A stretch of DNA of 64,000 nucleotides from Heterobilharzia americana. Taxonomy: Eukaryota; Platyhelminthes; Trematoda; Strigeidida; Schistosomatidae. Location: assembly GCA_944470555.2 (NCBI GenBank), contig OX104127.1, positions 27,357,661-27,421,660 of the forward strand, given 5' to 3'. Shown here one piece after another: positions 12,801-21,400 of the stretch (position 1 is its first letter; every line of letters begins with the position of its first letter). The translations under genes were made by a program, and so were the position numbers. The notes beneath the pieces were generated by a model. It was not told where the DNA came from and ran no database searches. It saw only the letters and a list, made by a program, of their open reading frames with translations.

Positions 12801-15402
12801 AAGGTGAATACAGTTAAAGATGAATTCCTTAATAGGCTAGGTTGGTAAGACAGACATCGTGTTGATAGTTAGGTAAATCAGTACATATATAGAAAGTCTA
12901 CGTATTAAGAAGAGAACCGTTGACCAGTACCAGTTTCTAGCATAGACACTGACATTGAGCCTTAAAAAGTATGCCTTCTGTACCATTGAAGCTATCACTC
13001 AAATCGTCTATCCATCAAACGTCCCAAACAGTAGCTTTGAACCTAATACATAGAGGTAAAAATATTGTGATCGGTCCGAAAGATATAGAAAATTAAATTT
13101 CTAAAATAAAACAAGTATTAGTTGAAAATGATTATTCAAACCCTTTTTCCAATAATATTTTTAAGAAAAATGACAAGAAGCAAACAGATAAGAACATTAA
13201 GACTGAAAATAAGTTATGAAAACCAACAATAACAATTCTGAATAAAACAGGTACTACAGAACAAATGAAAACAGTTTGGGCTGAGTACGGTATTATAGTA
13301 TATTTCAAACCTTCAAATTCTCTGGAGAATGTCTTAATCAAAGTGGAAGATGTGATCCTAAGGATTACACAAAACAACTAGATGTATAAGATGAAATGTA
13401 CGGACCATGAGGGAGATTCTGTTGGTGAAATTTGTACACCGCTGAAAGTTAGAGTGAATGAACATAGGTTATGTAGCAAACATTAACCGAAGAATGAAGT
13501 GGAATTAAACGCATAGAAAAGAGACCAAAAATAGCAGTGCATTAGAGACATCAGCGGACATGCTTATATCACTACTAAAGAAGGTTGGCAAGGAAGGAAA
13601 GATACTTGCTAAATGCTAGGATGGCTATCGTGACAAACTCCTGAAGAAAGGAGACGTAAGTCTTCGCAAGAACTGGCGAGGAATTACGCTGCTGTCCACC
13701 TCAAGCAAATCATTAAGTTGCATCATACTGGAGAGACTAATAGAACCGCTAGTTTCAAAATTACGACCGGAACAGGCTGGTTGGCTTCAGGAAACACAAA
13801 TCATGTGCGCATCACATTGTAACGCTACGCATAATCATAGAACAGATCATAGAATGGCAGTCAACTCTCTACCTTACCTCAACTTCATAGACTTTGAAAA
13901 GGCCATCAGCACCGTCGAACGAGAAGTAATTTGGCAGGCAGCTGCTTGCTTCAGCACTACGGTCTTAGTGCCACAAACCTTTATCAACCTCATTCAACAC
14001 CAGCTATATGCTACGCTATGCTATGCTATGTGAGGATGCTACATACCAAGTGATTGGAAATGGAAATCTCAGTTCAGTGATGCCTTTTTAGTGAAGATAG
14101 GGGTAAGACAAAGTTGTCGTCTACCATCATCACCAATCATCTTCCTCATTGTGGTCGACTGAACTGGACTGGATCATGAAACAAACTGTGAGGAGAAAGA
14201 AGAGGGCCATACGCTGTTTGACCGATGGAAAGACACTAGAAGATTTGTATTTCGCCAACGATGATGATTTATGTGTGGTGTCTTGTTGTACAAACTCGAA
14301 GATGGTGAAGCAGAAGATGAAGCAAATGAACATCGTTGCCTATGTCATCAATATTAATCAAGTCAGCGATATGTTCGCAGTCATGCAGTAGTAAATGTGA
14401 AGACTTATCAAACCACTTCTGACATTTCTTGATTCTGCTACATTCTTTACACGTTGTAGATGTTCTCTACATAACAGTTTAAGTGGGAAAGTGGGAACAG
14501 CGATTGATTTTCTGGCTGAAACCGTAAGGAAGGACCTGACTTCTACCTTTTTTTTTACCATTTTACATAAATTGAGAACCTCATCATCGTGTTTTTTTCG
14601 TCTGTTTAATCTGCCGTTAGTAAATTATTTAAAGTATGAAATGCAACTAACATTCTAAATGGAATCTGTATGTCAGTCAAAAATTATAATGGACTGCACT
14701 GGATTGTGCGGGAGCATAAACCAAACTAACCATTATTATTCTATCTTGTTCTACACGACTCATTGATAAGAATTTCAAGAATAACTGTCATAAGCTTCGA
14801 GGGGTTACGTTTTATGAAATTTTAATTTTTGATAGTCTGTATATTTATTATTTAGCTATCATATTAGCTGTTACTAGTGCAGCCTCCCAGTGATTCATCA
14901 CTTGAGAATACTTAAGTATTCGACTACACTGATTTTATACATCCCAGCTTTATTTTTCATATGATTTGTTTCTCTTCTACTCACAGATTTTTGTGATGTT
15001 GCTTGGGTAAACTCATCATCGATAATAGCTCAAAACCCGAAACCAGTTGCAATCAATTCGTGCATTGAAGTTGATCTAGCTGGTCAGATTGTATCAGATT
15101 CTATAGGTACAAGAATCTACTCGGGTAAGTTCATATCTTTCATCGGTTGTACCTTATAATTCCCTTTTGACCTCACAAAACCAATTTGAGTGAAGACGTT
15201 TTTCTGTTACATGACAACACGCTGTGCTACGTGAAAATCCAGTTTGTTGTACATATGCCAATCAAAATTATTGAACTAGAAAATTCTCACTTCAAAACAT
15301 GAGACTTGAATACAAAAAAAATATATTTTATCAGTACGATCAGGATACGAGTAAATGCGATCCTGTAAGCCTTAAGCTTACCGAAGAGTATTATTATTGT
15401 TA

Positions 15403-15453
<51 letters not shown>

Positions 15454-18400
15454 GTACTTTGGGTTCCTAGTGGAACACAGGGATTCAGTAGCACGTCACC
15501 ATTTCACTCTCTTCTCTCCAGTCTTTTCAACCTGCGTCCACAATCGCCTAGAAGTTTTCATTTCTTCATCATACCATCTCTGTGTCAACCTCAGATGCCC
15601 AACTCATCGTTTTCCATTTGGGTTCCACTCGAGGGACCGACCTGACCCGTGATATCCCCAAATGGTCTGAGTATATGTCCAATCCAATCCATCTGCACTT
15701 TCTTCTGCATATTTGTTGGGTGATGGGTTCTTGGCTGGTTCATTGTGGTGCCAACCAGAGCTCCTTGTTGCTTATTCTTATTATTCTGGTCATCTGATCT
15801 GATCTTCTGTATGGAGTGAGGGTAGGCGGCAGCTGTTGGTGAATGTATGTAGTTTGTTGGAAATGCTTTTCGTAACACACCATGCACTCTCTCGACTGAC
15901 ATTAATGTTGAAAATCCGGATCTTGTTCACGCTTTATGCTGAGTGCAGTGCAGTCGGTCACCACACTGATTATTTTAGAATAATTCGGAAAAGCCCGTCT
16001 TGCTGACTTTCTGATGCTGGCTTTGACATCCTCATCTGTGCCTGTGCCTCCTGTAGTTGAAACGATGCTACCTAGGTAGGTAGGTAGGTGAAAGAGACTA
16101 CTTGCTTTAAGTTTCTCCCGTCCATGGTGATTGGTGCTTCTTGTTGTTGTCGTTATTATTGGTAGGGTATCCTCATCACCTCTGTCTTCTCTACGTTCAC
16201 TTGAAGGAAGTTGCGTCTTCGCTGCTCTGCCTCGCCTCTTCTGCCAACTTGTTATTTTTCGCCTGTAAATCCTCGAGTTTGTGCGACATAAGACACCACA
16301 TAAATCATCATCGTTGGCGAAATCCAAATCTCCTTAGGTATTCTCATCGGTCCAGCCAGTATATGCCCATCTTGTCACACCTCACAATTTGTTGCATGGT
16401 CCAGTCCAGTCGACCAAAATGAGGAAGATCATCGGTAATGATAGTAGGCGACAACCCTGTCTTACTCCTGTTTTCATTTCAAATGCATCACTGAACTGAA
16501 CTTTCCATTATCAATCACTTGCCATGTAGCATCCTCACATAGCATAATATAGCATAGCATATGGCTGGTGTTGAATGAGGTTGATAAAGGTTTGTTGCAC
16601 TCCGTTACTGAAGAGTTGAATCAGCTGTAATGTAGACTGACGAAAAGTCTGCACAATGTCCGTGAAAAGGTAAAGAAATGGAAGAGGTATCAGCGATAGT
16701 TGATAGCAGACAGTCATTTTGACTTATCAAGGAAATTGGGGAACGGGGAACGGTTATTGACACTACAATCCCTGGCCTAAAAGTGGCATCTCACTTCGCC
16801 TATTCAGGTGTCTTGTTGCATCGTCTCTCACTTAAAGCAGATGCGTTTCTCACCACCAAAGTGAAAATTGTAGGTTCAGAACCAGTCTTCACTGGTTTCC
16901 TATCTAGTGATGGGGAATAAAAAGGTTGAGCGCGTTAACCACTTCACTTATTTGGGAAGCTAGACTTACCCCGGTGCATCAGTGACCGGAAAAACCTCTG
17001 CAAGAATATAAAAGGCATGCATCGCATTCACTAATTAAGGCTATTTATAGCATTTCAGTAATATTCGGTTGCCTATTAGAGACCAAGTGTACAGGAGTGC
17101 AGTTCCCGTTGTTCCTCTGTATGGCTGTGAAAAGTGATAGAAGTAAAGGATATGAAAAGACTTCATATGTTCGACCACCGTTGCCTTCACGGCATAATTC
17201 GTGTATCATGGTGCTACTACGTATCTAACGTGTAAGTCAGGCTTAGTTCTGGGCGGAAGACGGGATTCATTTGCTTAGATTGCGAATCTTCATCAAATGA
17301 GGTGGCCGTGACGTACTTTACGTACGCCTCGTCAGGGTCTTTCTGTTGTACATTGTTAGTTGACCTAAGTTTAAACTAGATAATGGTCAGCGACTCCAAG
17401 AATAATGCATGGCATCAATCCATGAAGCCTTGGACCGTTAGTTTTAGCTGTGCGGGGAAATCTTGGGGTCCGCATGAAAACAGAAACCAGCGGTTGAAGA
17501 CTCTTTTTGAGATGGCTGGGAGTCGATTTCAGTGGTACAGATGTATGTACTCGCATATTATCTTCATCTTTATTGTCATACTGAATTTTATTATTGTTTC
17601 ACTCTTTCCTGCTTTTTTTTCAGAACCTTTTAACACTTTCAGATACCTCCTTCATCTCTTATTTGTCTCTCATTTTGGTACATTCTCATTTGAGGTGGAA
17701 ATTCGAGGTGTAGTAACTTGGAACATGACTCTGTAATCCCAGGTCTCATGCTGACACTATATTGGTCAGCCTAAGCTGTCCTACAGTGGAAGTTATCCTG
17801 CCTTCTGTTGAGTCATTCAGGACTATTGCGATTGCCACAAAATTGAGTTCAACGGCCCTCTTTCAGTTCATATTATTAAACAATTCCCAGACCTGTTTAA
17901 TTAAGACAAGCCACTTTTTAATATAATCCCAATGTGTATTTTTGAGTTGTTTGGGGATTTCAGTTAAGAATTAGTATTCATCATGGACTGACATAAGTCA
18001 AAGGACCATTGAAAACCTGGGAGTACTGGACAGCTGTTTTATCATAAGATGGTGCTTCTCAGCCCTGACCTGTGGGGTCAAGCAGTCGGAAGGGAAGAGG
18101 ATGCGAACTGAAGACCTTGGGTGATAGTCGCTCTATATCGTGAATTGACAGGAGTTAGAAAATGTGAACCATTGAACTTCGACCCAGTGGCTGAATGGTT
18201 AATGCGTTCTCTGTGGAACCTGAAGGTCCTGAGTTATAACCCTAGCTGGGTCATGGGTGCATACTACTGAGGAGACCCATACTGGGACGAAACAGCTGTC
18301 CAGTACCCTCAGGTTTTCAATGGTTCCCTAATTGATATCAGTTCATGATGAATATTACCTCATAACTCCAGTTTGTTTAGAAGGTCAAAACAAGATTTTT

Positions 18401-21400
18401 CCGAGTGTTTTGCCGCTTAAGCCATAGCTTCCTCAGTATAACATTTGGATTCTTTTATTCACATGAAAATATATAACTAAATAGTAGATCAAATATTTAA
18501 TGTATGTAGATGATTGGTTATTTGTTTTGATGTTCAAACTGAGTAATTATAATCAGTCATTACAAATTCAAATTTCTTATTGTCAATTGAGAGAAATTTT
18601 GAATCAGAACAGCTGAAACGAAAATTGACAACACATAATATCTAATGCCTTTGTAACCTCATTTACACTAAATAATAACTAATAGTGATTTGGATGAAGA
18701 AATATTACATCCAACGGCACTTTGATTTCATCCTCCAGTTACAATAACACAAAATGAACTCATATGTAACTGTGTATATATTCAATTTTTATTATTACGT
18801 GTTATTGACCACTAAGCGGAATTTAAACTAAGCTAAAACTGGTAAGTATCACATCAACAAGTGATTCTGTGAACCAACTACGCATTTCTGATAAACATTT
18901 TGTTACTTTTAGACATTTATTTCAAATATTGAATACTGTCACACAACTATGCCTAAACTATTCTGTGACAATACCGACCATTCCAATTAACAGTTCATCA
19001 GAAGGTAGAATATACAATGAAATAAGGCTGATAGTTTGTTCATGATAACTTATCCTTTACTCCTCATTCCATCAAATGAAAATATTGGATGAGAACAGTG
19101 TAGAGTAAAGCAGTTTACATTGCAAACAAAATAAGAAGGATTCACTTAGCATTCACGGCAGTGGTATTACTATTCTTAATCAGAAAAACAAACTATCACA
19201 ATCTATCCACGAGAATTTTGAAGCCTATCAACCTAGTTCAAGTAAGACATACAACGTTTGACTGGGAATTTAACATATGTTGAGTTCATCGACCGGAGCA
19301 ATTTACACAGTACTCAATGCAATACGTTCCTTGATTTCACACTACTTTTATCCAACCAACAAAAATTCAAAATGTTTTCCTACTATGCCACTGCCTGTTA
19401 CTTATTTACGTCACAATGATAATCGAATCCAAAAATGTTTGACTAAATTTGTTTCTTAATTCACTTTACTTGTAGGATTTGGTGGTCAGGTTGATTTCAT
19501 CCGTGGGGCAGCATTAGCTGAAGATGGTTTAGGCAAGCCGATAATTGCTCTCACATCTTCAACGAATAAAGGAGAAAGTAAAATCTCTGCATGTATTAAG
19601 CCGGGTGGTGGTGTTGTGACAACGCGTGCTCATGCTCATTACGTTGTGACAGAATATGGTATTGCCTATTTGTTTGGACGTAGCTTAAGACAACGTGCTC
19701 ATGCACTCATTCAAATTGCACATCCAAATCACAGGTAATTTTTCTTTTGTGGTTTTTCCACTTTCTCAATGGCTTAGATCTGATCATTTAGTAAGTATGT
19801 TTGAGCGACACTTTCATATTGGTTTCAGGTCACGTCGAACTATATGAAAAAAAATGGGCACTCGCACAATTTATGAAGTGCTGGAAGACGTCAAAACCTG
19901 AAACAATTTTGAGAACTAAGTCTAACAAGTCATACAAATTTTTACAGGCTGTGAGTGCCACATTTTGTCTTACAGCCCGGCTAACGGTCAAATCGGTGAT
20001 TGCGTATTCAGTGACATTGACTAGTGTAATGAAATCATGAGAGTGCCTGTTATCTGGTTGAATGAAATAAATGTAACAACTCCAACATGTCGAAAGCCTT
20101 GAAAAGTATAAACTCTGACTTACTATGTCCTATCTGAAGACAATCTTGTGACTTAGCACTCATTTGAATATCAAGATAACTGGAGATACTAATAAAACAG
20201 GATTCGATTTTCCCTATTATGAGAGAGGTAGAGTTACTTGAACCTAAGGTGTGAAAGTTTGCCTACTGAAACACTAACTAGCCTCTGTAAATCCAAAAGT
20301 GATATGGTGTTTAATAAACTATTGGGACTCAATTTGGCATCTGTAGTTCATGTATTCTTCAATTATTTTAATTTTCTTTCTGAGAGAAAACACATTGATT
20401 CACATTTTCATGTGGAGCATCGTTACTGAAGTGTTCCTTCTTGAGGCTTCTTCACTGCAATCCCCACTTCTCTGTCAAGTGACAAATTAGATGCACTTTC
20501 CACCTGATTATGTGGTATTTAGACGTAAACGCTGAGGATTATTATCATCATTTTTTCCTTGGGTTCCTAGTGGAACATACCTATTCAATAGCACGCCTAC
20601 ATTCCACTCTGTTCTCTGCAATCTTTTCAACCTCGCACAGCCACTTCCCACAAGCTCTCATTTCTTCCTCACATAATCTCTCTCCTTCATGTCACCCTCA
20701 GCTGGGACGCCCCACTCACCTTTTTCCCTTTGGATTCCACTCAAGGACCTGGCCTGGCGCATGATGTCCCCAAATGGCCTCAGTGTATGCCCAATCCATC
20801 TCCACTTCCTTCTGCATAATTGTTGAGTGATAGGTTGTTGGTTGGTTCGTTACCAGCCAGCTAGCCAGCCAGAGTTCCTTGTTGCTTATTCTTTCTGGCC
20901 ATCTGATCCTCAGTAACGAGCCAGTGTACGTGGCAGTTGTTGATGAATATCTGTAGTTTGTTGGAAATTGCCTTTCGTGACACGCCAAGTTTCTGAACCA
21001 TACGGAAGCACTGACTTGACATTGGTGTCGAAAATCTGGATCCTGTTCTTTATGCTGAGTGCAATAGATCTCCACAGTGATTTCAGATTAATGAAAGTCT
21101 GTCTTGCTTTCCCGATCCTTGTTTTGACATCGTCATGTGTGCCTGTGCCACCTGTAGTTGAAACGATGCTGCCTAGGTAGGTGTAGGTGAAAGACTACTT
21201 CTTTTAGGTTTCTCCCGTTGATGGTGATTTGTGCTTGTTTTTCATGCTGATGTTCGTTGGGTATCTTCATCACCTTCGTTTTCTCTACATTTACTTGAAG
21301 TCCCGTTTTCGCTGCCTCTTCTGTCAACTTGTTAGTTTTCGCCTGTAGATCTTCAAGTTTGTGTAACAAGACATTAGACATAAATCATCGTCGTTGGCGA

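Larger units (their letters stand above)
6488..14303 (+). repeat. Left arm of 8-kb inverted segmental duplication
   Basis: This block is the reverse complement of 41055-49036. Positions pair with a constant sum of 55358 from about 9.27 to 14.30 kb. The sum is 55359-55360 at 7.38-8.2 kb and 55524 at the outer end, so the net length change is 164 nt from one microsatellite plus 2 nt. Scattered substitutions and 1-nt indels exist, for example near 12.68-12.75 kb. The block contains RTE fragments, a decayed PLE and a hammerhead SINE remnant, and lies wholly within ASCT intron 5. The inner boundary cuts through an RTE element; the outer boundary sits at the 3' tail of another. Confidence 0.95.

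Noticed and set aside
9271..14033. Open frames of 76-96 codons that are perfectly conserved at a second place (41.3-46.1 kb)
   Set aside because: Conservation comes from the 8-kb duplication of non-coding DNA, not from selection on protein. None shows a domain, and several overlap retroelement remnants in other frames.
15299..15652. Frame encoding a poly-Tyr/poly-Leu run
   Set aside because: Translation of the (TTA)n LINE tail running into antisense RTE sequence.
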